Assembly (NCBI GenBank): GCA_019671005.1
Contig: JAGYYJ010002218.1
Location: 1 to 64,000, forward strand
Length of the DNA stretch: 64,000 nucleotides
Direction of reading: 5' to 3'
Origin: Hibiscus mutabilis
Lineage: Eukaryota; Streptophyta; Magnoliopsida; Malvales; Malvaceae
Position 1 is the stretch's first letter. Each line of letters begins with the position of its first letter. A program made the position numbers and the translations under genes. This document shows positions 9,941 to 21,517 of this stretch, in pieces. Below the pieces are notes generated by a model that did no database searches, was not told the DNA's origin, and was given only the letters and a program-made list of their open reading frames with translations.

Positions 9941-12060
9941 CGAAATACATTGCCATGAAAGTTGTAATTCCTGATCGAAGAAAGTTACAAAGCCTTGCTT
10001 TTTCCTCTAATTGTATAATAAAATTTGAACAGAGATATTTGGTTCAATTCCCAACTATATTTATGTCCTAATTGTACTATATAATAATTATTTAATATAT
10101 AATTTAGTTATTAAGTGACATTCAAATGTATATATGTATTTTTTCTCTCGATTTTTTTATAAGTTTTGATTTGACCAATTTAAATCGATTCGAGTCACAC
10201 ATTTAATTTTAGTGGTTGAGTCTTTTAATAGAGATTTTATGCATACTAAGAGTCTTTAACTTAAAATTTATTTAAGCGATATAAATTATTTATCATTTGA
10301 ACCAATTATATTAGTAACTTATTATATGTATTAGATTTGAAAAATTTTAGCTTTAGAAAACATGGGAGTTAATAACGTACAATGAAGCAAAGTAAATAAA
10401 AGGGGGATTTTAATATTAGTGTGATGAACATGCCAGCTGACACAACTGCTAGTCTTTGTTTTCACCAAAAGTTAATGCACAATTACAGTTGTTGTAAATT
10501 GAGATATCATGTAAAAAAATAAGGGGGTCCCATTAGACTATTTGTTTTGCTAGAAATACCATTTAATTAAATCATCAGAATTCGTGAGAGTCGGTCAAAA
10601 GGGTTTCTTCTTTTCCTGCTATAAAGCTTATATGCACCCATTTTCAAGCTACTTTTCCCTCCAACCAAACCTATTAATATCCAATTAAATTAAATCATGG
10701 GATTATGTCTAACTAATAATGATATCGGATCATTTAATATTTGTAAAAATATTCTTTTTATTTCAACGAAATAATATATTTAACATAAAAAACAATTTTT
10801 AAAATAATGATAAAGAATTCTTAACTAGTACTTATAAGCACCCCAGTTTGATTGACAAAAAATCACCAAAACGATAGGCTTACCAAAAGAAAACGATGTC
10901 GTTTGCAGGTCAAATATTACATTTATCTTTTCCCAGCCCTTTGAACGGTAGTTAAGCTCTTAATTCTTAACCATGAAAAGTTAAAAAGTTAAAAACAAAA
11001 ATGAATGTATATATAGGTGTGTAAATAATTTCCTCAGAAGTATATATTTATGCAAATAATGAAGTAACGGAGCTTTTGATAATTTAAAAATGTTAGGTGA
11101 AAGCACGAAAAGCCCGTGCCCCCAAATTCATTTTCGCCTCACTTTTTTATATCTTTTATTTCAATTCGTCATTTAAAAATATATTGTATGATATTTTGAT
11201 AAGAAAAAAATATAGTTTTTGGTATATAAACGATTTCAAATTAATACTTGTAATTTATATTAATTTGAATTAAAAAGTTAAATCCAAATAACAATATTTA
11301 TTAATATAAAATTTAAAATGAATTAGTAGTCATTAATAACAGATTAATTTGAAAGTAATTAATTTTCATGAAATCTGTCATTACCCTACAAAATGAATTA
11401 TTATCTTTTTGTGACACTCTTGTTATGCATGTGACCCCGGTACATATGAGAGGGACCTGTATCCTGACCTGTATGTTTAGGACCCACGTTTATTACCTTA
11501 CACGTGTCAAATTATGTTGATTTTGAAAAAAGTATGTCATAATTCATAATAAATATACCAAAAGTGGAACCGAATAAATCAAAGTCTTGAACAAAGAAAT
11601 GGTAGTTTGCAATTGGAATTGATTTATCTCCGAGATATACAAATATTTGCATTTGATTTAAAATATAAGTGTTTTATTAATAAAACATATCAATAAATTA
11701 TTATGATTTGTTAAAATATTATTTGACCAGTTTTTGTTTTTTTGGAACATGGTCTGTATTCAACGTATGAGTATCTTACATGTTGGTATTGACTTTTTGT
11801 TCAAAGAACTTTGACTTCATCTTAGACATTAATTGAAGACTAAGTAGAATTTCAAGGCAAATATTATTAGTCTTATTTTTAATATTTTGAAAAATAAAAT
11901 ACAGTGTACTAATCTCATACGTTGAACTGAATCACATGTGACAAAAGGCAAATGGACATGATAATGGTTTTCAATTGAATAACAATAATTAATTAAAATA
12001 TCTACATAATGATTAATATTATAGATCTGAAGACTTTTTCATAGAATGATGAATATAGTA
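9941..12060. other. Intergenic, no gene recognised
   Basis: Promoter side of the kinase gene followed by AT-rich non-coding DNA. A short inverted pair (TTCAACGTATGAG at about 11759 and its complement near 11916), ~150 bp apart, may mark a small decayed MITE. Nothing else is supported. Confidence 0.5.
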
Positions 12061-14544
12061 ATTATATTGTAGCGATGTCCTTTTCGCTAAAAAAATACGT
12101 TTCGAAGTGTTTGTGGGTTTTCGGGTATTAAAATATTTATTCCGCGGGGTTTTAAAAATATCGTATTTTATTTAAAGAAAGGGAGTCGCCATCGGCCACT
12201 TAGGTAGGCCGGACACCATAAAAAAACCAGAGATTTTGAAAACTTTGGGTTCGGGAGTCGGTTACGGATGGGGAAGGATTAGCACCCCACACCGCCCAAA
12301 ATTGGTACTTTAATAATTATCGCTTTATTAAAATTAAACTTTCCGGATTAAAGTGACGATTAAGTTAAGATTCGGTTATAGGTGCGAGTAGATTTTAAAG
12401 GCCCCGTTATCCGAGAATAAACGCCCAACCACCATCACTACGCCTGATACTGGCCCCGTTTATGCTCGGATAAAAGGGCACCGCATTGACAATTTATATT
12501 CCATTATGCAATCTAGAGCTAATTAAATAAATAAATATATAAAACATTTACATGGAGATGGTATGTACAAAAAACATAAAAAAAGGGGAATACTGCAAAA
12601 TTAATAAGAAGATAAAAGCGACACGTCATAATAATAAAAAGACAAAATAAAGACATGAAAAAGACAAAACATTCTTTAAAAACTAAATTAATTAATCCTA
12701 ACATACTTAAACACATACACGACATGATACTAAAACATAAAAAGGAAAATCATAATATTAAACAAAAATAATGAAATGCATGAGCATAGATATAAATAAC
12801 ACATACAAGGATCAAAACTTCATACAAAAAGAACATAAACGCATGGACAAGAGAAGAACAACATGCTTTTAAATTAAACTAATTAACTATACCGTACTTG
12901 GACATAAAAACCAATGCAACATGTGCATGATATACATAGAGCAAGAAAGATACTAAATTAGCAAAGCAACAACTCCACATAAAATTATACTAAAACTTTA
13001 TCATATGACACAATTTCTATATCAAGGATTTCACTAATATTAACACAGTCATGGCAAAAAACGTACATGGGCTAAAAAAACGATACACACGTAAATTCTA
13101 AAAACTTAAGCTATTTAAATAAAATAATAAAATAAGAAGGGATGCAAGCATGAACTATTGGATTTAATAAAAACAAAATAACATTAACATAACACATATT
13201 AATAAAGCTCTAAAAAACATACCATAGCACATGCCAAGCATATTACCTTAGACTAACATGTGATCTACAATGTAAAATAATCGTAAAACTCATGTAAACA
13301 TACTACCAATTAAACTAAACATAACATATAAAACAAACATGCACATAACACGAACAAATAAAACATGATATCACCCATATTAATACACATATTGAAAACA
13401 TAATATTTAAACGTAAATACACACAAAAGAAAAGCAATACAAACATGATAAGAAAATAAAAACAAGGATAAAATATTTAATACATGAAAAGGGACTGCAA
13501 TGCAATGAAATGAAACATAACTGCAGAAATTAAAAATGATTTAAGGACGAAATTTCAAGCTACACAAAACCTGAAGGGATCGGTTATATAATTTGCCCCA
13601 GGGGCAAGCTCAAAGTGCAAGAAATAGAAACGCGGAAGGACTTTGAAGGTATTTATGCCATTTAAGATCTTATCCAATTTAATTTCGGGATTGAATTGAA
13701 TGAACGTGAAATGGAGGTGCTGATTTGAAATAAAAAAGGGATGCAAAAGCATGCGGTAACAGAGAACATGGATTGAAAATGAAATTATCCCATGACCAAA
13801 AATAAAAGCGGGAAAGGTTAAGAGGACCTCTCATGCAATTAGACCATTTGCCAAAAATACGGATCCTAAAAACGCGGGTCGGGTCGCTGCAAAACTACGT
13901 CGTTTCATTTGTATGGGTTTAAAATATATGGGGTTTCATTTTTCAATTGCAAACTGAAATAATAACCTAAAAACCTATCTCAATCCTCTCATTCTTCCAC
14001 TCGACGGCGCCGCTCCCCATGGGGACCTCCATGCTCGGCCGGCCTTTACGTGTCGTACAACGGCGACTCGGCGTCACGGCGAAGAGAGAACGATGACAGC
14101 AACCCTGGAGCGAATGGTAAGCCTTTCGAAACCCTTTTTTTGACTCGAATAAACAACAAAGAAACTTTAGATTTCGAACTAAAAAACAAAGAGATTTCTT
14201 TGAAAATTTTCTTTGTATTGATCTGAAATTTTCTTTTCGAGTCTTTTCTTACAAAAGCCAAAGACCCCCCCAAATTTTTGTTTTCTAAAAATCGACCCCC
14301 CTCTGGATCTTCTCCCCCCTTTTACAACATGCAAATGATAGTAAAAGTAGATCTAGTGTTTACTGTTGACAAGCAATTGATTGGATATGAAATCTCAGAA
14401 CCCATGCTTGATCTGACTTGTTTATTTGTTTCTTGCATGTCCGGTTTGGTGAGGGCCGGTGAGATCGTACGGCGGCAGCAGGCGGAGCGGTGATGCAGCT
14501 ACGTGGCAGAGAAGATAAGAAGTTATCTCGGCTAGATCTGCTTT

Positions 14545-14574
14545 GGGCCGTTGGATCAGATTTGATCCAACGGT
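14545..14574. repeat. Palindrome GTTGGATC...GATCCAAC, copy 1
   Basis: Inverted repeat of the form CCGTTGGATC-AGATTT-GATCCAACGG. It occurs again, slightly diverged, 196 bases downstream within the same LTR-derived tract. Confidence 0.7.
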
Positions 14575-14740
14575 TAGGATCACTTGGGGCATGAACGGTC
14601 ACGATCATTTCTGGAGTGCGTGGTGGTTGCTGGAGATGATGACACGCGGCAGAGGAGATCGAACGGTCTCGCGCGTGTGAGAAGTTGAACGGCCCGGAGG
14701 TATGCTTCACGCGCGCTAGATGGCTCATCTCGGGTTGATC

Positions 14741-14773
14741 GTGGCCGTTGGATCTAGATTTGATCCAATGGCC
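14741..14773. repeat. Palindrome GTTGGATC...GATCCAAT, copy 2
   Basis: Second copy of the palindrome at 14545-14574, with GGCCGTTGGATC on the left and GATCCAATGGCC on the right. Confidence 0.7.
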
Positions 14774-14900
14774 CTCCCTCAGCTGCTGCAAGGAAAAAAA
14801 TGATATTAGATATCATATACGGTTTTAGGGTTAATTAGATGGGATTGGGCTGGCCGAAATGGGCTATGTAATTTATTTAAGTTGAGTTTTACATTTGTAT

Positions 14901-17600
14901 TGAGGACTGGACCCTTATATTAATATTGACTAGGTTTTTATATTAAGATCTGTTTTTTTCAATTTAGCCCATTTAGCATAATAATAATAATAATATACAT
15001 TCGTACACGTATAAACATACATACAATGTACATTATGCACATATATAAACACATACATATATTGCGTATATATTAATAACACGTATATAATAAGCACATA
15101 TGATAATATAATATATGTATACACGCAATAATAATATATTAATTATTAAGCTAATATTAACATACTACTTACAAACCGGATAAAAATGAGTGATTACATA
15201 TATTAATTAGTAGTATTAATTATTATGTACACTGTAAACTCACCTAACCACGTTGGTTTGGGACATCCCCGTTCCATTACGATCAATCTGGTTGGCCTGT
15301 AAATCACCATAATTTTTATCCATATTAATCAAATTTACATTATAACATATTAAGATTTAGAGTTACTATCAATCGACAATGTTTTTTTAGCTTAGCTATT
15401 AGTATCTGATTTATTGGTCAATTAATTTAGATCGAGTTCTGCACATACCTAATACGAAGACAACACCTCTAATCAATTTTTTTTCATTTACAACATAAGA
15501 ATTTGAACTCTAACTTACTTAGAGGACCTTGTGCCTAAACTCGCTAGATTAATTGATTGTTTGTATAAACAACACTTTTGAGAGCTCAACTTTTGGCTGC
15601 AAAATCTTACCATCATTCTAACTTTTGGTTGCAATTTCAGGCAGCAAACCCAGCAAGAATTGCAGCATTGCAGAGTGACAAGTGTATAGGAAGACTCAAA
15701 GCTCCATAACTTGCCCCATACATTCTTCTCCCCCAACCAACACTTTCCCCATTTAAACGGTGATTGATTTAAACAGAATGATGATTCCAGCCTGATAAAT
15801 TAGCTAAAAAAGACGATGAAAGAACAGATAAACATTCAGACTGCAAACTTTTCTACCCTTCCAACTACAATAATGTGGTAAAATAGACTGAGCAAAAGAT
15901 GGCCGGCCTGACAGCTCCATAACACAATGTTATCAGTGCCATGGTTTTTTAAACACGACATTCACAGCATCAGAGTCAGTGAAAAGAAATCAGACCAAAT
16001 TCATATCGGATATGGATGCTTACACTGAGGCATTGTTTTTGATGAGACATATCATAATGGGCAGCTCCAACCCTTGGGGTCCAAGAATTTTGTTCTGTTA
16101 TTTTATGCTACGTTGATTTGAATCTGCAAAGATACGTCATATTTGGATTGGTCCCACATTCAAAGATCATGTATTTGAACCATTTATCATTGTTTATGAT
16201 GTTTTAAGTAGTATATTTAGCTACAAGTCAAACACTGAAGTAGTATTAAGGCTTAAGGGTTTAAGGCTTATTTAACTGTCAACATTGGGTGCAAAAAAAA
16301 TTTAGAGGCTTAATTGATTTTTTTATTGAGTTTGAGGACTTAATTGGATGCAAAAAAAATTAAGGGCTTAATTGATTTTTTTTGCAAAAATTTAAAGGCT
16401 TATTAAACCCAAGGCTAATATTAAATATCATCATACATACAGTATAGCTGCAACTGCAATAATTTATTTGTAACGAGTCATGCCTTGAACCAAGTTATTC
16501 ATTTAATTTGGTCAAGGTTCTTCTATGGATTTCTTTGTTTTCTTTAATCCTGAGACCGATGCCCAAGTCTTCAGCTAAATTTTTGCCAACAGAAAATGAA
16601 AAATAACAGATTCTTCACCAATCCACCATGAAATCCAGGAAGAAGATTTCGATTCAATTTTAATGAATGGAAAAATTTTATCTTATAATTTAAGAGTTCT
16701 ATGAAACTTAGACCTCACAAATTTAACACAAGACTGAATTGATTTATTCGACACGAGATTCAATATGGATCTGAATATGATGGTCTAAATTCGACCCAAA
16801 ACCGAATCTCACAAAAAGTGATTAGCTGAACCGAAAGCAAAGCAAACCGAAAATCAACTCGAGCTGAAGTTATACAGATCGTAAACAATCTGAATTTAAT
16901 TTGTTCAAATATGTATGTTTTATTCTTCTTTTGTATTATGCTGCTAATTAACAAACACCTTTAGTGATAGTTTAATAATTTAATATCATATTTTTTCTTT
17001 AAAATATCATCTTCATATATCAACTCAAATTGAAAATCGACCGACTTGATATTGCCCAACTCGAAAAGGCAACTGACCTTACTTGAAAATCAACGATCCG
17101 ATATCTGATTCAATCCGAAATAACATAAATACGAATTAAACTCAATCTGATCCGACCGAACTTAAAACAAAAGCAACACAAGCTGAAAATCATCTTGACC
17201 CAAAATAACTCGATCTGAACGATCCAAACTCTAATAAAACTTGATTTTAAATATGAACGAATTTTTGTGATTATTGAATACCAAGATTTGAAGAAAAAGA
17301 AAACACGCGATGGATGGTTCAGTTTCAGATGCCCGAAAAAAACTTTAGGGCCATCCCAAGAGAGTGTTAAAGGAGACATAAAAATACAAATAGCCCAGAA
17401 AGCTGTGGGTCTGGGCTTGGTAATAAATTCTTTAATCGCATACTAGTGGGCATTTAAAACTCTGTCGCATAACTCGGCGGCAAAACTTGACGGGTCTTCT
17501 TATGCACCGAGTGTGCTCGAAGAAACTCCTGTAAGAAATTAAATAACTAAAAAGATTAAAAATTGATCCCAAAGCAATTTCGTGTATTGAGTAAAGGCGC
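14901..17600. other. Intergenic, low-complexity and decayed repeats
   Basis: 14990-15140 is a TA/CA-rich low-complexity stretch. At 15641-15707 (+) a possible acceptor (TTGCAATTTCAG) is followed by 22 codons and a stop (contains NPARIAALQSDKCIGRLKAP), which could be a relict terminal exon that I do not recognise. 16240-16420 holds repeats of a TTAATTGATTTTTTT unit, possibly a MITE. No intact gene. Confidence 0.4.
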
Positions 17601-17632
17601 AGCTATAGTTTTTGGAGGATTTCTGACTCTCA

Positions 17633-18054
17633 ATCTTTGCTACTGTTGCCATTGGTGCATTTCGCTCTGTAGCTGAAAGGAAACGGGTAAGGACAATTTG
17701 GCAAGCCCAACTCTTTTCTGATGCTTTGCGAGTGTGGAAATTTCCAATTTTTCTCTCTGGGTTTTGTAGAAAAAATTTGCCTTGCCTTGTGGGATTTGTA
17801 AAGGGAAAAGATTTTACCTATGCAAGCTGTGCAATGGGAATGCTACAATAAAGTGGTCACCTTTGTATGATCATATTCATATTAACACTTGTGTCTGCCC
17901 TACTTGTGATGGCAACAGGTTGGTCTTCTTTCTCTATTCATTTACAATTCAATATTTTCTTCTTGGAGAGGCTTTGTCTTGGTTTTGATGGTTTCTCTGG
18001 GATTATTACAGGGTGCAGCGCTGCTTAAACTATCTTGGAAAAGGTTATAGTTGA
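17633..18054 (+). pseudogene. DnaJ-type cysteine-rich (zinc-finger) small protein, decayed copy
   Basis: Three exon-like pieces with GT-AG introns: ~17633-17686, 17770-17918 and 18012-18054. They read IFATVAIGAFRSVAERKR, then KKFALPCGICKGKRFYLCKL with CVCPTCDGNR, then VQRCLNYLGKGYS. This matches the small plant DnaJ/Hsp40 cysteine-rich proteins (I recall At5g43260 as similar), which bind zinc through CxxCxGxG repeats. Three lesions argue for a pseudogene: an in-frame TGA lies just ahead of the first block, no ATG can be reached without a frameshift (the upstream VFGGFLTLN part is in another frame), and the last zinc-ligand Cys of CLNCLGKG is Tyr. Retained introns show it arose by DNA-level duplication, not through mRNA. 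An alternative start in an unrecognised upstream exon cannot be excluded. Confidence 0.72.
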
Positions 18055-18427
18055 TTGCTACTTGAGTCGTAAGAGTTTTAATTGTGAATTTATGACTACC
18101 TTATGTTTCTGTATTCCGTTTTGTAAGCGAACTAGTTTCTGCCATGTATTAGAGATGTATTCTATTACACTATATTCATGACGTGATTGCATATAATCTG
18201 CTTTTTTCAAGAATTGCTAAATAATTATCTTCATGAGGCTGTTTCAATTTGGTGCACTTAAATATGGATCACAGTGAAGAATTATAATTCATGATGTTGA
18301 TGATGTGGCTAGGTTGAGTGATTTCACTTGAGTTTCTCATCCACCTATCAACTTTCCCTCATTTATAACCTTGTCATTCACACTATTTTAAATCGGATTC
18401 TATGCAAACACAACGATATCGAACTAT

Positions 18428-18444
18428 AAATGCGCCCTTGCTTC
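18428..18444 (+). repeat. Target-site duplication, left copy (17 bp)
   Basis: AAATGCGCCCTTGCTTC, identical to 19251-19267, flanking the retroposon between them. Confidence 0.9.
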
Positions 18445-19250
18445 GGGGCAAAAGTAGACAACTTTCAATAAATCAAAAAGCTCCATTTTTTCTCTCTCAT
18501 TTTGCAACCTCGATGAGACTCTCCTCCGATGGCTCCTTCATCTTCGGGAGCCGATCGTCTTCTTCCGATCTTCTTTTTCCTTCAATCTCGTTATCAGCAG
18601 ATTTTTGTTTTTTTTTTCTCATTTTTTGTTTTTTGAGAAGAACCATTTTGTCTTTCGATGGAGGTTCAACCTCCCGGTTCTTTATGGTTGCTCCTCCGAG
18701 GTTCAAGAGCGGTGGAAGGCCAGATTTTTCTGTCGATGGTTTGTGATGTTGAGGATATGAAGATTGATTCGACAGTTGTGCATGGGGAAGGAGCGTGGAG
18801 ATCCCTCCTTTCCAACTGTGTCTTTGGTTCGTTGCTTTTGGGTTTCGTCACCCCCTTCAACTCATTCTTCCATCAACGAGGTGAGTATTTTTCTTGGCTT
18901 CTGTGGCCTTGTCATTGCCGTGTCTGTCTGCCAGGCCCTTGGAGTTCACGATGGTGCCATCGGTATTCGTCGCTAAGTTTGTCATTTCGGTATGCCTTTG
19001 GTGGCAAAGACGATTGGTATCTTTGTCCTGCTTTTGACGTTCCCTGTTGGCTACTGCCGGTTGATTCCTCTGTGGCTGGACTGCTTTGCTCCCTTGAAGG
19101 ATTTTAGTTCGTTTATGTTTTCTCAGGCCATTGTTTTGCCCGTCTTGTTTCTTGCCTGGGTTTTAACCCAATGCTTGTTTGTTCTTGATCCTTTTTTTGG
19201 CCGTGTTTGTGCTTGTCTTTGAATTTTAATAAACTTTTCATTCTTTAAAA
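18445..19250 (+). mobile_element. Non-LTR retroposon insertion (~806 bp) with poly(A) and target duplication
   Basis: The segment is bounded by identical 17-bp direct repeats, starts with GGGGCAAAAGTAGACAAC and ends with AATTTTAATAAACTTTTCAT, TTCTTT and a short A run. It therefore carries a polyadenylation-like AATAAA next to its tail. These are hallmarks of target-primed reverse transcription (LINE, SINE or processed transcript). No reverse transcriptase is present. Frames of up to 149 codons cross it, but I recognise none of them. The C/T-rich first half resembles the 5' region of plant LINE-type elements, so a non-autonomous LINE derivative is my best guess. It landed downstream of the decayed DnaJ-type gene. 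Confidence 0.82.
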
Positions 19251-19267
19251 AAATGCGCCCTTGCTTC
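19251..19267 (+). repeat. Target-site duplication, right copy (17 bp)
   Basis: Identical to 18428-18444. Perfect identity suggests a fairly recent insertion. Confidence 0.9.
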
Positions 19268-20057
19268 ATGAATAATGAAATTTAGAGCCCCTTGGCTATC
19301 TTCTATCATGAACTTTGTGGTACTGAAAATAAATGAAGTTAGACATTGAACCTTTTAAGGTCTTTTTATTTCTATCCAAAATCCCGCAACCAATTATCTC
19401 AGCATTATAGGTCTCTGACATCTTAGGCCTCCAGCATCATTGCATCAGCTTAAATTAATACACCTCCAATTAACATCTATTTCTTTCCTTTTTCCCTAAT
19501 CTGATGAGACATCAACTAACAAACACAAACTATCCGGTCACCTAACCTCAGGTAAATGAACAAAACAGAAAATAAATACATAAGACAAATAGAGTAGACC
19601 CATGATGACTCCAAACTACCGATTGGTAGCTGCCATAACAAGAAAAGATAACACATTCACACATAAAACCAACCACAATTTTTTATTCACAAACTATATT
19701 ATATATATAAATAACTATTGTATTTGCGGGAGCAAGCACATAGGGTCGGTTGGTCAAACTGTTCATCTTTGTTTCTTTATTTTTCTTAGGTCAGGTTTTC
19801 TAGACCCACTAAGAGCACCCTTACTTCCTTTAAAGTCTTCCTTCCCCTCTAGGTAGAATTAGAATTAGATTTTGTCAAAAAATTACTATTATATTTGCAG
19901 AAACAAATGTTCCAACTTGGTGATGCCTTGTACATATATATACACATAGAACGCCCTCAAAGGTGAAAAACCAGCAAACATTTCATGTTCCCATCTTTCA
20001 AACCCAATTTCTAGACGGAAAAGCTTTTTTTCTTTCTTATATCGAAGATATATTCTA
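19268..20057. other. Intergenic, no gene recognised
   Basis: AT-rich DNA between the retroposon and the Dof pseudogene. The last few hundred bases may contain the old Dof promoter. No supported feature. Confidence 0.45.
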
Positions 20058-21135
20058 CCATTGATTTTTCTTCTCCTGCTCAATGGCCTCAGGTAGAGAG
20101 ATCTATCACCTATCTACTTTTATAAACAATCTTGGAAAATGTGAATCAGACAATTGGTTAACTCGCTTGGTTTTTCTATTTGTTTGCTATCTTCTTTTGA
20201 TCTTGAAGTTATTGTTTTTCCCTTTTTTTAATTTTTAGCAATATGCATACGGTTCATGTTCTGTAGGAGAATGAGGGAGAAACCAATAGAAGGAATGGGA
20301 AAAAGCCTGAAAATGAGCAAGCTTTGAACTGTCCCAGGTGCAACTAAACCAACACCAAATTCTGCTATTACAACAACTACAGTCTCACCCTTCCTAGGTA
20401 CTTTTGCAAGACTTGTAGAAGGTACTAGACAGGAGGAGGTTCCCTCAGAATCATCCTCGTTGGAGGTGGTCAGGGATGAAGCTATTAAGAGGTGGGGAGG
20501 GATAATCTCCTCCACCAACGATTTTTTTTTCACTTTTCTCTTTTTATTTAATTTTTTTAAAAAATTAATTTATTTACGAATTTGTCTCAACTTTTAAAAA
20601 TTTATAGTTTGCCCCTTCAACCTCAAATCCTGACTTCATCCCTCGACGGGTTCAAGAAAGAACAAGAGATATTCTTCTTCTTCAACCAAAGAGCTTCCTG
20701 GTCTGGTTTCACCACCAAGCTTGTCGCAGTATTCTACTCAAAACTCTAATATCCAAGATGAGCAAGATCCTAACCTAGCTTTACCTGCAGCAGCTAGTCA
20801 AGGTTATGAGAGTATCTCTGAATTGGTTCAAGCTCCAGATAACTTAGAAAACAAAAATAAGAACCAGATTCCTACTTATTCTTTTTCCTCCCCTACTACT
20901 ACATCTCAACTCTCGGCTTTGGAATTGCTAACTGGAATCTCTTCTATAAGGTTGCGTTCTTTCATTACCATGCCGGTTCCAGGTCCGAATACAGTTTTTA
21001 CATCTGGTTTTTTCATGCAAGACTTTAAACCAACGCTAAATTTCTCCCTGGGTGGGCTTGGAAGTGGCTATGGGGGCCTCCATGGGGTTGATTAAGAGAC
21101 AACCGAGAGGCTTTTGTTTCCTTTCGAAGATCTAA
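20058..21135 (+). pseudogene. Dof zinc-finger transcription factor, pseudogene (DAG/Dof2.5-like)
   Basis: A short first exon ending AQWPQ has a GT donor at 20093. A second exon starts near 20239. The Dof DNA-binding domain is recognisable at about 20315-20470 (ALNCPRCN, then TNTKFCYYNNYSLTLPRYFC and KTCRRY) but carries two stop codons: one where Ser is expected after PRCN, and a TAG for the Trp of RRYW. The domain is then interrupted at its C-terminal edge by a MITE (20471-20644) and resumes with GSRKNKRYSSSS. The tail (SALELLTGISSIRLRSFITM, FMQDFKPTLNFSLGGLGSGY) matches the conserved C-terminus of the Dof2.5/Dof3.7 seed-germination group. After the stop at 21095 homology continues (RLLFPFEDLKQ) to about 21135, where BiP-derived sequence takes over. 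Intron retention indicates DNA-level origin. Confidence 0.85.
20471..20644. mobile_element. Small hAT-like MITE inside the Dof pseudogene
   Basis: About 174 bp beginning CAGGGATGAAGC and ending GACTTCATCCCT, i.e. inverted ends of the CAGGGAYGGAGC type I associate with hAT MITEs. The interior is AT-rich. The Dof reading resumes right after it. The flanking 8-mers (GAGGTGGT and GACGGGTT) are only partly similar, consistent with an old, eroded 8-bp duplication. Confidence 0.65.
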
Positions 21136-21175
21136 AGCAAGGTGATTCAGATCTAATGTTTTCTCTCTCTTCTAG

Positions 21176-21517
21176 TGAAGTTGATGCAAATGGTACCTTA
21201 AACGTGAAGGCAAAAGAAGAGGGCACCGAAAATTAGAGAAGATGACAATCACCAACGACAAAGGTTGTGTGAGCCAGGAGGAGATTGAAAGAATGGCTGG
21301 CAAGGAGGATAGAAAGGTGAAGGAAAGGACTGATGACAAGGATGGGGTTGAGGCCGATGGTAAAGAGAAAGTTGAAACTGCCATAAAGGATGACAACGAC
21401 GTGAAGGTCAAAGAGGTTGAGGCTGTATGCAACCCCGTAATCACTGCTGTGCACCAATCAAGTGGAGCGACTGAAGAGGATGATGATTCGCTCGATGAAC
21501 TCAGAAACGATCTCTAA
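21176..21517 (+). pseudogene. BiP (ER HSP70) C-terminal fragment
   Basis: The translation matches the substrate-binding and lid end of the ER luminal-binding protein: EVDANGTLNVKAKEEGT, then after a one-base shift TITNDKGCVSQEEIERM, KVKER, KEKVETAIKD, and VKEVEAVCNPVITAVHQSSG, ending in EEDDDSLDELRNDL. Intact BiP is about 665 residues and ends in an HDEL-type ER-retention signal. Here only ~110 residues remain, with internal deletions, and the retention signal is altered. The bases just before the fragment (TTTTCTCTCTCTTCTAG at 21159-21175) look like the end of an intron, suggesting genomic rather than mRNA origin. It directly follows Dof-derived sequence, so the two fragments were joined by rearrangement or capture. 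Confidence 0.85.

Larger units (their letters stand above)
12065..14900. mobile_element. LTR-retrotransposon-derived non-coding tract (decayed)
   Basis: The block at 12065-12480 contains the sequence GGGAGTCGCCATCGGCCACT followed by GGTTCGGGAGTCGGTTACG and GGGGAAGGATTAGCACCCC. I know this arrangement from non-coding parts of large plant Gypsy-type/LARD elements. Downstream come an A-rich 1-kb stretch and a GC-richer stretch (13550-14800) with no retroviral coding domains. It may start with TG at about 12069 (TGTAGCGATGTCC). I could not find a second LTR or a target duplication, so the limits are approximate and the family is uncertain. A 143-residue minus-strand frame at 14360-14791 looks accidental. 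Confidence 0.5.

Noticed and set aside
14360..14791. 143-codon minus-strand frame
   Set aside because: It runs through two palindromes in an LTR-derived GC-rich tract, and its composition and lack of domains suggest chance.
18658..19107. 149-codon frame inside the retroposon as a gene
   Set aside because: No recognisable domain, several overlapping frames of similar length, and the segment is better explained as a retroposon body.
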